The notes under the pieces are model-generated. The model saw nothing but the letters and a program-made list of their open reading frames with translations. It was not told the DNA's origin and searched no databases. Positions 1-7,713 of a stretch of DNA of 64,000 bases are shown here, piece by piece. Source of the DNA: a virus. The DNA lies in the IMG/VR virus record IMGVR_UViG_3300046517_002304, positions 372,001-436,000 of that record, one strand, 5' to 3'. Within the stretch, counting starts at the first letter, position 1; every line of letters starts with the position of its first letter. The position numbers were made by a program, and so were the translations under genes.

Positions 1-256
1 TGCTTTCATCCGTAAAATCTTCTATGTCAAAGTCAGCCTTCAACGCCTTGCCTCTTGATGACAACCATACTACCACATCTTTGTTATCTTGTGGATTTTT
101 TTTAGTGTTATAAAACCTCATCCAAAATCTATCCTTGCCCATTCGCTCCATGTGAAACGAACATCTAGAAGCAGAATCAGATACAACAATTTCGTCTAAA
201 TCACCGTGCTTATCAAGACGGATTAATAGATTACCGACCCTTATTTCTTTTGTCAT
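1..256 (-). CDS. Hypothetical protein, 3' end cut by window edge
   Basis: An open frame of 85 codons starts with ATG at 254-256 and runs off the left edge without a stop. It begins MTKEIRVGNLLIRLDK and reads as a soluble mixed alpha/beta protein. Its start overlaps the 3' end of the next gene upstream by 26 bases, the usual coupling here. I recognise no family. Confidence 0.75.
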   Translation of the reverse strand, partial: MTKEIRVGNLLIRLDKHGDLDEIVVSDSASRCSFHMERMGKDRFWMRFYNTKKNPQDNKDVVVWLSSRGKALKADFDIEDFTDES

Positions 257-764
257 TATTTTTCTTACCTTTAATTGGTTTTTTAACGGGCGGCTTTCTA
301 GGGGCTGCCGGCCTTCTAGACCCACCATGAAACATATTAAATAAATCATTATAAGTCATATACGTTATTCCTTCTGACTGACGGGGAGCCTCAGCCTGCT
401 GTACTCCTCCTTCGCCAGACTCGCGCTCTTCTGCTGCTTGCATGCCCCGCTCAAAATCGGAAGCTTGCTGTGCTGGAGCTGATCTACGTTGGTCGGTCTT
501 CTTTGGTGTATTCCCATTAATCATGACATTTACATACTCTGTTGATAACTTCTTAACGTCAATTACGCGAGTGTCAACCGAAAACACCCAAGGCTCATTG
601 TAGTATTGCCCTCCACCATTAACATGCAATCGCACTGCAATGAAAGGCAGTTCAATCGCCTTAATTTCCATTACAGATCCATATAATCCAGTATCGTTGT
701 TGGTAGCAGTAATAAACATGCCAACGTCTAAATCGTCGGCGCGAGTGATGAACGGACTTGACAT
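231..764 (-). CDS. Hypothetical protein with basic, proline-rich tail
   Basis: 177 aa. The start is the ATG at 762-764, which forms a TAATG overlap with the upstream gene's stop and is preceded by GAGGAGAG; a longer frame from 800 lacks these signals. Residues 1-85 look like a compact beta domain, followed by a Gln/Glu-rich linker and a very basic tail rich in Pro, Lys and Arg (PRKPPVKKPIKGKK). The tail suggests nucleic-acid binding; this is inference. No family recognised. Confidence 0.75.
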   Translation of the reverse strand: MSSPFITRADDLDVGMFITATNNDTGLYGSVMEIKAIELPFIAVRLHVNGGGQYYNEPWVFSVDTRVIDVKKLSTEYVNVMINGNTPKKTDQRRSAPAQQASDFERGMQAAEERESGEGGVQQAEAPRQSEGITYMTYNDLFNMFHGGSRRPAAPRKPPVKKPIKGKKNNDKRNKGR

Positions 765-949
765 TATTCTCTCCTCAGGAGCAATGATTCTACCTTGCAC
801 TTCAAGGCATCAACCTCTTCCACATGCTCAAGATGATACTTCTTCATCAAGTGAGAAATCTGGTTGACGGCCGCAGTGTTATGGCAGTTTCTTTCAAGAA
901 ATTCCAATGCAACTAAGGCAAGGGAAACTTCTTTTCTATTGAACTTCAT
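764..949 (-). CDS. Small helical protein
   Basis: 61 aa, predicted almost entirely alpha-helical (MKFNRKEVSLALVALEFLER at the start). It ends in a TAATG overlap with the next gene and starts 3 bases after the preceding stop, so it is translationally coupled. Function unknown. Confidence 0.7.
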   Translation of the reverse strand: MKFNRKEVSLALVALEFLERNCHNTAAVNQISHLMKKYHLEHVEEVDALKCKVESLLLRRE

Positions 950-951
950 TA

Positions 952-1131
952 TTAGTGCCTGAGTTCCTCAAAGGAAATATAAAGTGCAGCAATAATGCAG
1001 GAAATAGCCGGGATAAGACATTCGGTATTTCCACTGCTAACCATAATCATACATCTCGTAAACGAGATGCCTAAAAAAACTAAAAGTAAAGTGCGGAAAA
1101 AGGCATGCGAAAGTCGTAGAAAGGTTTTCAT
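952..1131 (-). CDS. Small membrane protein
   Basis: 59 aa, read directly from the sequence. ATG at 1129-1131 overlaps the upstream TGA (ATGA); TAA at 952-954. Two hydrophobic stretches, about residues 11-32 and 38-52, suggest a two-pass inner-membrane protein. The AAGGA ribosome site is supplied by the repeat element at 1143-1154. Confidence 0.65.
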   Translation of the reverse strand: MKTFLRLSHAFFRTLLLVFLGISFTRCMIMVSSGNTECLIPAISCIIAALYISFEELRH

Positions 1132-1457
1132 GATGGTTCCTTATGGATAACTAAGTTTCGAAAGGATGTTAAAATTTGATCATATTCATACGTAGCCGAA
1201 TTTCTTTCACTGTTTACCCATTCCGTAACCCACTGAATGGCCTTCGCCATATTCTCTTCTGTGATTGCGTCATAAGTCACCCAGCCATACTCGTCATCTA
1301 TCGTATAGCCAAACTCATGCCCATAATACGTTCTGCAAAATTTAAACTCAGCAATACTGTTATGGTGATACAAGCCTTTTTGATGCTTATCAGGAGTAAA
1401 CCCCCACTTAGTTAAGAAATCATGATCTGCTTGTGAAATGCCTTCTGGTAGATTCAT
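1128..1457 (-). CDS. Hypothetical protein of the 'GF' family
   Basis: 109 aa. Start at 1457 chosen for the ATGA overlap with the preceding stop. The N-terminus (DHDFLTKWGFTPD) resembles other small proteins here at 1454, 2153, 8552, 8845, 17967 and 27786: a short helix ending in (N/F)GF or NGY, a run of beta strands and a C-terminal helix. Its last codons are read through the intercistronic repeat, so the repeat here encodes LVIHKEP. Function unknown. Confidence 0.7.
   Translation of the reverse strand: MNLPEGISQADHDFLTKWGFTPDKHQKGLYHHNSIAEFKFCRTYYGHEFGYTIDDEYGWVTYDAITEENMAKAIQWVTEWVNSERNSATYEYDQILTSFRNLVIHKEPS
1143..1154 (-). repeat. Intercistronic repeat element
   Basis: Plus-strand ATGGATAACTAA; in the sense of transcription TTAGTTATCCAT followed by AAGGA, the ribosome site of the next gene. 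First of 13 copies; at this copy the element lies inside the end of the upstream coding frame. Confidence 0.8.
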
Positions 1458-1834
1458 GATTTCGCATTCCACAAAGAATTTTCAATGCAGGCTAATTCTT
1501 CGACGGCTCTTTTATGATGTAGAAGAATTTCATTAGTATCATAAAGGCAGGATTTCATGATTTGCCTGATTGCCCAAGCTACGGTGCGACTGGTAATTTT
1601 TCTTATAAAAGTATTTACTTTGGGAAATTCTGGTGAATAATAATCAAGACAAAAGTATTCTTCTTCCCAATGCTGGCACGCAAAATGCATGCCTTTAATA
1701 GTTTTATGTCTGATGTTTATAACCTTAATGTCAGCATCAGGCAGGCCGACCTCATCATTCTTATAAAGATAAATTGGATCACCAAATCCAAACTTATGCA
1801 GAATAGCAATTTGTCTGCTGGTAAGCTTCTTCAC
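1454..1834 (-). CDS. Hypothetical protein of the 'GF' family
   Basis: 126 aa beginning MKKLTSRQIAILHKFGFGD, the helix-GF signature shared with its neighbours at 1128 and 2153. Coupled to both neighbours by four-base overlaps. Function unknown. Confidence 0.75.
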   Translation of the reverse strand: MKKLTSRQIAILHKFGFGDPIYLYKNDEVGLPDADIKVINIRHKTIKGMHFACQHWEEEYFCLDYYSPEFPKVNTFIRKITSRTVAWAIRQIMKSCLYDTNEILLHHKRAVEELACIENSLWNAKS

Positions 1835-2142
1835 TGTATCTCTACCCCGTTACGGAGCCACAAATTCCACTGAATCATTTCTAATCGTCTTTTGCGGATA
1901 CGACGATATTCTTCTCTGGTAATCAGATCATCGCTTTTCATAAAACGATGAACATAACAATCTCGTAGCACGGTTCTATCCGCTATATCAAGACGGGTGT
2001 CATTTAATAAATCAACAACTTCTTCATACTCTTGCTCTGTTATCTCACCTGAATCATTTAACTTGATTGCTGCTAAAAAAGCAAGAAAGCACAAAATTAA
2101 AAATGCCGAAATTATATAACAAGCCTTATTTGAATCAGACAT
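1831..2142 (-). CDS. Single-pass membrane protein with charged helical tail
   Basis: 103 aa. The ATG at 2142 follows AAGGAAAC; the longer frame from 2199 lacks a ribosome site. One hydrophobic segment (about residues 6-26) is followed by an acidic stretch and a very basic helix (EEYRRIRKRRLEM). Probably an inner-membrane anchor with a cytoplasmic domain. No family recognised. Confidence 0.7.
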   Translation of the reverse strand: MSDSNKACYIISAFLILCFLAFLAAIKLNDSGEITEQEYEEVVDLLNDTRLDIADRTVLRDCYVHRFMKSDDLITREEYRRIRKRRLEMIQWNLWLRNGVEIQ

Positions 2143-2152
2143 TTTTGTTTCC

Positions 2153-2518
2153 TTAAGCGACAAAGAATCCGAAAAAGTCAATAGCATCAGACAAAACAAG
2201 AGTTTGCTTTGGAATCATTTCATCCAGATACTCTTTCGCTTGCTTTTTAATTAATGAAAATCCTTTTTCCACATTCTCTTTAGTCAGTTCATGAAAATGA
2301 TCGGGCCAGCCGTCTGGCCCAAGCTTAATACCGCCAGCTATGGAAAGCCAAACTGACCAGCCAGTTGCAGATGTATGCCTAATTAAAAGACCATCAAGAC
2401 TCTTGTGCCTGGATTCATCGCTTAACCATCCGATGGGACGCTCAATGCGATTAAAGCCGAAGTCCGATAATACCTGCTGCTCTTGATCGGTCAAAATCCT
2501 TTCATTAACCTTCATCAT
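2153..2518 (-). CDS. Hypothetical protein of the 'GF' family
   Basis: 121 aa. The N-terminus (DQEQQVLSDFGFNRI) matches the family described at 1128, followed by a Trp- and Gly-rich beta region and a helical C-terminus. GGGTGAAAA precedes the start. Function unknown. Confidence 0.75.
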   Translation of the reverse strand: MMKVNERILTDQEQQVLSDFGFNRIERPIGWLSDESRHKSLDGLLIRHTSATGWSVWLSIAGGIKLGPDGWPDHFHELTKENVEKGFSLIKKQAKEYLDEMIPKQTLVLSDAIDFFGFFVA

Positions 2519-2521
2519 TTT

Positions 2522-2623
2522 TCACCCATGCCCTAGAAGCAAAACGGAAATAAGGCCACATCCTACCATGATAAGAAGAAGAAAAACGCGAATAAAAAAT
2601 TCTCTTTTCAACTGCTTGCTCAT
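2522..2623 (-). CDS. Very short membrane peptide
   Basis: 33 aa, ATG 2621-2623 to TGA 2522-2524: six mostly charged residues (SKQLKR) then one hydrophobic segment. GGGGAT lies 4-9 bases upstream. It is the first gene after a promoter-like sequence at 2667-2696, and its ribosome site may be masked by a hairpin. A size and layout seen in phage membrane toxins or holin-like peptides, but that is speculation. Confidence 0.55.
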   Translation of the reverse strand: MSKQLKREFFIRVFLLLIMVGCGLISVLLLGHG

Positions 2624-2632
2624 GATTGATCC

Positions 2633-2664
2633 CCGTTGCTAGTGGAAAAACAAACTTGCAACGG
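2633..2664 (-). promoter_or_regulatory. Leader hairpin overlapping a ribosome site
   Basis: Arms CCGTTGC (2633-2639 on the plus strand) and GCAACGG (2658-2664) are perfect complements with an 18-base loop. The proximal arm runs into the GGGG of the ribosome site for the gene at 2522, so folding could limit its translation. Confidence 0.4.
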
Positions 2665-2666
2665 TT

Positions 2667-2696
2667 ATTGTATCAGTTTTTTACAGTAAAAGTCAA
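2667..2696 (-). promoter_or_regulatory. Sigma70-like promoter
   Basis: Minus strand TTGACT (2691-2696), 18-base spacer, TACAAT (2667-2672). It lies at the end of the gene at 2673 and would start a transcript about 35 bases upstream of the peptide gene at 2522. Confidence 0.5.
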
Positions 2697-3038
2697 GAGT
2701 AGGTTGGAACTATCTTGAGTTGTTTCATGATGCTCTTCAGAATGAGTTATCGGTTGCAAAGATTCGGCCCAAGCGATCAGTTCTTTTTCTTGTTTCTTAG
2801 CAATCTTATATTGCGTTTTCATATCTTCTTTATAAGCGACTTTGTGTCCAGGATAAGTCATTACAGCTAAAACCGGGTAACTGCAAGCAAAAATTTTACC
2901 GAATGTAATCCAATTTTCATAACTTGCTTCAGCAATAAAGCAAGCGACAAAAGGCATTCCTAATATGCATACTGTCCCCCACCAGAATAATGGGAACAGC
3001 AAGGCGCAGATTATCGGCGGGAAAGGTTTCACGATCAA
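2673..3038 (-). CDS. Membrane protein
   Basis: 121 aa, three hydrophobic segments (about residues 8-34 and 46-62) then a Lys/Glu-rich cytoplasmic tail. The first codon is TTG four bases after AGGA; an in-frame GTG six bases later is an alternative. No family recognised. Confidence 0.65.
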   Translation of the reverse strand: MIVKPFPPIICALLFPLFWWGTVCILGMPFVACFIAEASYENWITFGKIFACSYPVLAVMTYPGHKVAYKEDMKTQYKIAKKQEKELIAWAESLQPITHSEEHHETTQDSSNLLLTFTVKN

Positions 3039-3053
3039 ATTATCCTAGGAAGT

Positions 3054-3233
3054 CTACCGGCGATGAGCCTTTCGATCCAAATCCTCAACAGAAACCAAAT
3101 CCCCTTTGAGCGTAGATTTAGGCTCTTCGTGGCCATTGAAGAATCGGATCATGCCTTCGTATTCTCGAACGATAACCCATTCTTCCGAGGGCCATGTAAA
3201 ACGATACCACCAGTAACGAACTACGCCAGTCAT
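3054..3233 (-). CDS. Small hypothetical protein
   Basis: 59 aa, Trp- and Tyr-rich (VVRYWWYRFTWPSEEW), probably a small beta barrel. Two adjacent ATG codons are available; the second (3233) has better spacing from AAAAGGG. Function unknown. Confidence 0.65.
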   Translation of the reverse strand: MTGVVRYWWYRFTWPSEEWVIVREYEGMIRFFNGHEEPKSTLKGDLVSVEDLDRKAHRR

Positions 3234-3245
3234 CATATCCCTTTT

Positions 3246-3668
3246 TCATCGTGGAAATTTGATTATGGCTGCACAGATCGCCAATGGCATTGTTTCTTCT
3301 TCTGATAAAACTTCAGTACCACCATCATCATAATTATTTATTACTCTCCATCCATCAAATTTGGAACTAACAGCAAGATATGCCGCTCTTTTTGTAGCCG
3401 CAATCCAATCAACAATAATCTTCTGTGCAGCATTTGCATCCGACGAAAACTTAGGCAAAGCATCAAGTGCGGCTTGCTCTGATCGGAAGAATTTGCCTCC
3501 TAACGGAAGATTATCCCAGCTAGTACTTTTGATAGGCTTATTATCCTTCCAAGCCCAATAAGGATAATCTTGTGGCCACATTGAACGTGCAGGATTATAT
3601 TCAACACATTCCAACCGCCATCCAATGGCTTTGGCAACTTCACGATCAATTTCAGGTGATGCAATCAT
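3246..3668 (-). CDS. Phage ABA-sandwich-like protein
   Basis: 140 aa. The N-terminal EIDREVAKAIGW, an Asp/Ala-rich central helix and the C-terminal MPLAICAAIIKF resemble the phage 'ABA sandwich' family (typical ends: AE-x-V-MGW and APLAICRAALKA). The family is widespread in phages and has no known function. The start follows the repeat element and AGGA. The assignment rests on pattern memory only. Confidence 0.5.
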   Translation of the reverse strand: MIASPEIDREVAKAIGWRLECVEYNPARSMWPQDYPYWAWKDNKPIKSTSWDNLPLGGKFFRSEQAALDALPKFSSDANAAQKIIVDWIAATKRAAYLAVSSKFDGWRVINNYDDGGTEVLSEEETMPLAICAAIIKFPR

Positions 3669-3677
3669 GTTGGTCCT

Positions 3678-3688
3678 ATGGATAACTA
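3678..3688 (-). repeat. Intercistronic repeat element
   Basis: ATGGATAACTA on the plus strand, directly after the stop of the NAMPT-like gene and before AGGACCAACATG of the next gene. Confidence 0.8.
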
Positions 3689-5134
3689 TTAAAGATAGCT
3701 CTTAACTCTTTCTCTGATTTCAGAGAGAGTATATTCTTTAGTTATCTTACCATCGCGGAACACGGTTTCCAGATATCCGCCAGCCGCTTCTTCCTTAGTG
3801 GCGTTATCCTTAGTAAAGAATTGACCATTCTCATCCTTGTCAAGTCGCATCAATCCCTTATGCGATTTTTTCTTGTGGTCTGTAATTGGGTCTTTTTCAA
3901 TATCTCTAGATTCACCATTAACAACAACATTGGTTGCCTTGATGGCAAATCCGAAAGTGTCTCTGGAGTGATTGCGGAGGATACCGCCGACGCCGATAGT
4001 GAGGTTAGATGCGGCATAACCCATGTTCTTGAGACGAGACAGCGTTCGCTCATATCGCTCATAGTACATTCCATCACCGTAAATCAATCCAATTTTAGGA
4101 TTGAGAATTCGGTATCCCTTCTTATTAATAGTGCTGCCAAATTTCATGTCAAGAAGACGGATAGCTCCAAGGAATTCAGGTGTGCCGAACTTGGCTGACG
4201 GATCGCCACAGATAATATATTCTGGATTTCCACTATCGGGACGGAATACAACTTTACCGTCTCTGGAGAGGATGCGTGATTTAAGTTTTTCGGCGAAATC
4301 GGTTAATACAGTCCAGACGTTGTAGGTGTCTGAAACCACGGAACAGATTCCAGTCGGATAAAGATCAAGCATGTGATTAAATGCAGCCAATTCATCTTCT
4401 CTTCCGAAACTACACATTACAGAATGTTCAGATGCATTAGCGCTTAACATAATTGGACTATTTAAATCAGCATTATAATACCTGTTTAAAAAATCAAACG
4501 ATAACATCGTATCACTTCCAAGGTGATTAATCAAATGTGCTCCACCAGAAACATATGCGCTTTCTTCGGTATCGCAACCACGATATCCAAAGTCTACTGC
4601 GGTTAAATCCTTAAGAAAATACATGTCCTCATCAACCGTCTCGTTAAAGTATTGCTCAATTAAAGTTCTATACTTAAAACTATGAGTCGCTACAGTAGTT
4701 AAAAACCAAATCTTAAGCAGCAAGCTTTCCACAAATCCTACTGCCCAATGGAAATCATCTTTTGTATTAGCGACAGTCATTAAGGCATTTCTAATACTTA
4801 TCACAGAGCCTTCTACAGGCGCTTTAATTTCCAAAGGCCAGTAACCTAACTTACACAAATCTCTAATTTTATTTTCAACAGTTCTACTGTTGCTTCCAAG
4901 AATATGTTTTCTAATAAAAAGAAACTCTTCTCCCATTTCTGGAGTAATAGGTTTCACAAGATACTTTTTAAGGTAATACTGAAGACCAAAAAACAATGTC
5001 CTATCCCACAGACGATCATTGTTTCTGGCAGTTAGATAAGAATAAACGTATGATGTTCCTGGGCAATATTGCTCTAGATGACCTGTCTTATAGATGTCAG
5101 TTCTTCGGAGAATGTTCTCTTCAAGTAGTTCCAT
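3689..5134 (-). CDS. Nicotinamide phosphoribosyltransferase family (NAMPT or NARP1 Namat)
   Basis: 481 aa, full length for the family. It transfers nicotinamide onto a ribose-pyrophosphate donor: PRPP giving NMN (NAMPT), or ADP-ribose-pyrophosphate giving NAD+ directly (Namat of the phage NARP1 pathway). Visible landmarks: TDIYKTGHLEQY (near residue 12), DFGYRG (181-186, stacking Phe and phosphate-binding Arg), the equivalent of human Asp219 at 208, the catalytic His in ASEHSV (His237), FRPDSGNP (Arg298, Asp300) and the phosphate-binding GVGG. AAGGAAAA precedes the ATG. A PRPP-synthetase-like gene lies four genes upstream in the same operon with a macro-domain gene between, which favours a NARP1-type pair. 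Substrate choice cannot be read from sequence by eye. Confidence 0.92.
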   Translation of the reverse strand: MELLEENILRRTDIYKTGHLEQYCPGTSYVYSYLTARNNDRLWDRTLFFGLQYYLKKYLVKPITPEMGEEFLFIRKHILGSNSRTVENKIRDLCKLGYWPLEIKAPVEGSVISIRNALMTVANTKDDFHWAVGFVESLLLKIWFLTTVATHSFKYRTLIEQYFNETVDEDMYFLKDLTAVDFGYRGCDTEESAYVSGGAHLINHLGSDTMLSFDFLNRYYNADLNSPIMLSANASEHSVMCSFGREDELAAFNHMLDLYPTGICSVVSDTYNVWTVLTDFAEKLKSRILSRDGKVVFRPDSGNPEYIICGDPSAKFGTPEFLGAIRLLDMKFGSTINKKGYRILNPKIGLIYGDGMYYERYERTLSRLKNMGYAASNLTIGVGGILRNHSRDTFGFAIKATNVVVNGESRDIEKDPITDHKKKSHKGLMRLDKDENGQFFTKDNATKEEAAGGYLETVFRDGKITKEYTLSEIRERVKSYL

Positions 5135-5146
5135 GATTTTTCCTTT

Positions 5147-5962
5147 TTAGGTTAGTGATTCAGCATTATACGGCCACTGCTTCTTATAATACTCTTCTTT
5201 GCTATAATATTTTCCATTAATATAATATTCACAATACCCGTTCATCTGATTTATAAAAGCAGGACCGTCCAAACGATGTAATACTCCATTCCGATACCAC
5301 TGACTAATTTTTCCCTTAAGAACAGCAGGGCCAGCAAGCCTGTGTCGGCGGCCATCAACCCACCACTCCATATCGCTATTCGGATAAATAATAGCAGGTC
5401 CATTTTCCCGATGCAACTGCATCTTGTTATTAGACCAAGTTTGAACTCCGTCAGAATCAACATGAGGAGAAACTATTTTATTAAACTCTTCCTCGGTATA
5501 CCTCTGCCCTCTTACTCCCCATATCTTAGTGCCGTTGGAGATTTCAATAGCTGGACCGTCTAACCGATGCAGCATGTTATTCTGAAACCAATACTTATCT
5601 CCATTGGTGTAAATAATAGCTGGCCCACTTTCGCAGTGAAGATCGCCATTAGCCTTTGTATGGTAAATAGGGTTTTGTAACGGTAGAGCTAATTGCTTCT
5701 TGTATTGCCCCCATTCTTCGTCTCCTGCATAAACATAATCGTAAATTGATGTATCAACTCCATTTTCAAGCCTTTGCTCAACTTTTTTACAAACTTCTGC
5801 GCCTATACTCTCAATCTTTTTCCATGCTTCATCACCTAAAGCATAAGAATCTTTATTAGGCAAAACAACAGGCTGCGCAACTTCCGCCTTCGCTTCATCC
5901 GCTCGGATGAACGGCAAAGCAAAAACAGCAGAGATTGATTTCAGGAAGCTTCTACGGAACAT
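5147..5962 (-). CDS. Exported repeat protein with twin-arginine signal ('HRxDGPA' repeats)
   Basis: 271 aa. It starts MFRRSFLKS followed by a hydrophobic stretch and ADEAKA, a twin-arginine (TAT) type signal peptide with a plausible cleavage site. The body has at least five degenerate repeats of the form (L/Q)HR-x-(D/N)GPA-(I/V)-I-x-x-NG-x-x-x-W-(F/Y)-x-N, related to MORN-like antitoxin or toxin-immunity-like repeats seen in large phages and giant viruses. Overlaps the preceding gene by 11 bases. It sits inside the NAD-salvage cluster. Partner unknown; export is inferred. Confidence 0.7.
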   Translation of the reverse strand: MFRRSFLKSISAVFALPFIRADEAKAEVAQPVVLPNKDSYALGDEAWKKIESIGAEVCKKVEQRLENGVDTSIYDYVYAGDEEWGQYKKQLALPLQNPIYHTKANGDLHCESGPAIIYTNGDKYWFQNNMLHRLDGPAIEISNGTKIWGVRGQRYTEEEFNKIVSPHVDSDGVQTWSNNKMQLHRENGPAIIYPNSDMEWWVDGRRHRLAGPAVLKGKISQWYRNGVLHRLDGPAFINQMNGYCEYYINGKYYSKEEYYKKQWPYNAESLT

Positions 5963-6143
5963 TTTTCTTGACCCTCGGTTTCTTTTCTTCCAGATCGCAA
6001 AGAGCTACCGTCATGTAATCGCCAAATCGGGACTCTACAACAGCTTCATCGCCTTCAATGCGAGTCAGCTTCACGAAATTACCATTGAAGTCATATTCTT
6101 TATTAATTTCATACTTTCTCTTTACTTTTAAATCAAATTTCAT
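5952..6143 (-). CDS. Small beta-rich protein
   Basis: 63 aa, alternating charged and hydrophobic residues with YDFNGNFVKLTRIEGDEAVV in the middle, compatible with an SH3-like or KOW-like barrel. Follows the macro-domain gene by 7 bases. Function unknown. Confidence 0.65.
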   Translation of the reverse strand: MKFDLKVKRKYEINKEYDFNGNFVKLTRIEGDEAVVESRFGDYMTVALCDLEEKKPRVKKNVP

Positions 6144-6150
6144 GATCGGC

Positions 6151-6615
6151 TCACAGATAATAAACAGTTACCGGAATTCCCGCCTTGACCCAACAATCAT
6201 TAATTAGTTCTTTGATAAACTCCCAGTTGCCGCCAGCTAGTCCAGCACCAAATCTCGGGCAAACGATTTCAAATTTCCACGGAAGCCTGGCAACTCCAGT
6301 CATGCAATAAACCAAATGGTTATAATACAAGTCTCGTACATGTGGTCTTTTTCCGCTTAACGTTTGGCCAACCATATGGGCAATCGCTATATTTTTATCA
6401 ACTTGAGTTCTCCATAACTGACCCATCTCAAGACAACCGCTACTTGACCACCCAAGATAATCTTGCTTCGCTTGTGGAAACGACTTAGCCAATGGTAAAA
6501 CAAATCCACTTGCCCACTTGCCTTTATCGTTAACCACATGAGGGATTACAACATGCCCCTTTTCGGTATGCTTTGGCAAATGCTCAAACAAATCGCCTTG
6601 AATTTCATTAAACAT
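6151..6615 (-). CDS. Macro-domain ADP-ribose-binding protein
   Basis: 154 aa, a stand-alone macro domain. Seen: GDLF near residue 7, HVVNDKGKWASGF (the Asn plus small-residue loop that contacts the distal ribose), and CPRFGAGLAGGNWEFIKELI near the C-terminus, matching the family's PRIGCGLGG-x-W motif. Closest in style to TARG1/Appr-1''-phosphatase proteins that bind ADP-ribose or remove it from proteins or nucleic acids. Its place between the Namat-like and Adps-like genes suggests handling of ADP-ribose, the Adps substrate in NARP1, or reversal of host ADP-ribosylation. Role is inference; fold is clear. Confidence 0.88.
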   Translation of the reverse strand: MFNEIQGDLFEHLPKHTEKGHVVIPHVVNDKGKWASGFVLPLAKSFPQAKQDYLGWSSSGCLEMGQLWRTQVDKNIAIAHMVGQTLSGKRPHVRDLYYNHLVYCMTGVARLPWKFEIVCPRFGAGLAGGNWEFIKELINDCWVKAGIPVTVYYL

Positions 6616-6814
6616 TTGGCTTATCCTTTTTGCCTAATTCAAGTGCGCTACTAAGAACCTTTTGCCTTCTCTTACGATAATCATCGCATCCAAACTCCCA
6701 CCCCAATGCCTTTGTCATGCGGGTGCATGTCGGGCATGGTCTATAGCCGTATAGATGGCCGTCAATTGATAATGCCTCAATCGCAAATTGTAATTCTAGT
6801 TTAGGCGTCATCAT
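6608..6814 (-). CDS. Small Cys-containing protein
   Basis: 68 aa with CPTCTRM and a third Cys (EFGCDDY), compatible with a partial metal site or deaminase-like PCxxC turn. Coupled by ATGATGA to the Adps-like gene upstream and overlapping the macro gene by 8 bases. Two ATG codons (6814, 6811) are possible. Function unknown. Confidence 0.65.
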   Translation of the reverse strand: MMTPKLELQFAIEALSIDGHLYGYRPCPTCTRMTKALGWEFGCDDYRKRRQKVLSSALELGKKDKPNV

Positions 6815-7701
6815 ATGACCTTAGTTTGATGAACGAATGGATCAGTAATGTCACAGAATGAATTAGTGGTATAAATCTTATCAAAGTAAAGCTTGAGTTC
6901 GTCCAGTCCCTTGCTGAAAATGCCATGAGGGATACAGAGAAATACTTTTCCGCAGTTCCGCGCCTTAAGAAGCTTGCCGATTTCTGTGAACGTGCGACCG
7001 CCATCACAGATGTCGTCTACAAGGAATACATCCACTTGCTTAAAATCATCACATGAAATTGAAGTATGGGTAATCTTACCAGTAGCAACGTCACGATGCT
7101 TATTACAACTCACCAGGTCCACACAGACAGATCCAAGCTGTTCGGTTGCAGAATACGCTCGCTTCAGCGCACCGCCGTCAGGAGCAATAACTACGACTTT
7201 CTTTAAATTATATTGTTCAACAGCATGCATTCCAATAAACTTCATTTTACGAATAAGAGAACGATTGATTAACGCCGGGGATACATCTGAGTGTTGCTCA
7301 AGTAATTCAACTGAATTATATCCTTGTGCATTGATAATAGGAGCAATTATATCTTTAAAATAACTGGTTCCACCTGAAACAAACTGACGATCAGATCTCG
7401 CTCCAAGCAAATATGGGAGATACAAAGAAATATCAGAACCCGCATGATCATTAGGAGCGAATTCAGTTTCTAAATTCTTAATAGCTGCCGTGGCACAAAG
7501 AATTAGCTCTAAATCTCTAAATGATGTAAACCTTGAAGATATCCTCCAAGAACTTTTTGTAGGGTAAGGAAAACCTTCTTTGCTTCCATGATTTTGAGGG
7601 AGGACAACAACGTCCTGCTGCCCATCGGGAAACTTGATAACTTTGTAATCAACATTATTATCATTGCTCGTTTGATGAGCAAGATTAATTTCTTTTGGCA
7701 T
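6811..7701 (-). CDS. PRPP synthetase family kinase (NARP1 Adps candidate)
   Basis: 296 aa, near the family's usual 310. It transfers pyrophosphate from ATP to a ribose 5-phosphate group; phage Adps uses ADP-ribose to make ADP-ribose-pyrophosphate. Visible: FPDGQ near residue 24, RISSRFTSFRDLE, YLLGARSDRQF (catalytic flexible region, about 97-107), APDGGALKRA (about 173-182) and the PRPP-binding loop VDDICDGGRTF (about 228-238). First gene of a six-gene coupled stretch ending with the Namat/NAMPT-like gene. Conventional PRPP synthesis for NAMPT cannot be excluded. Confidence 0.9.
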   Translation of the reverse strand: MPKEINLAHQTSNDNNVDYKVIKFPDGQQDVVVLPQNHGSKEGFPYPTKSSWRISSRFTSFRDLELILCATAAIKNLETEFAPNDHAGSDISLYLPYLLGARSDRQFVSGGTSYFKDIIAPIINAQGYNSVELLEQHSDVSPALINRSLIRKMKFIGMHAVEQYNLKKVVVIAPDGGALKRAYSATEQLGSVCVDLVSCNKHRDVATGKITHTSISCDDFKQVDVFLVDDICDGGRTFTEIGKLLKARNCGKVFLCIPHGIFSKGLDELKLYFDKIYTTNSFCDITDPFVHQTKVI

Positions 7702-7713
7702 TATTTATTCCTA

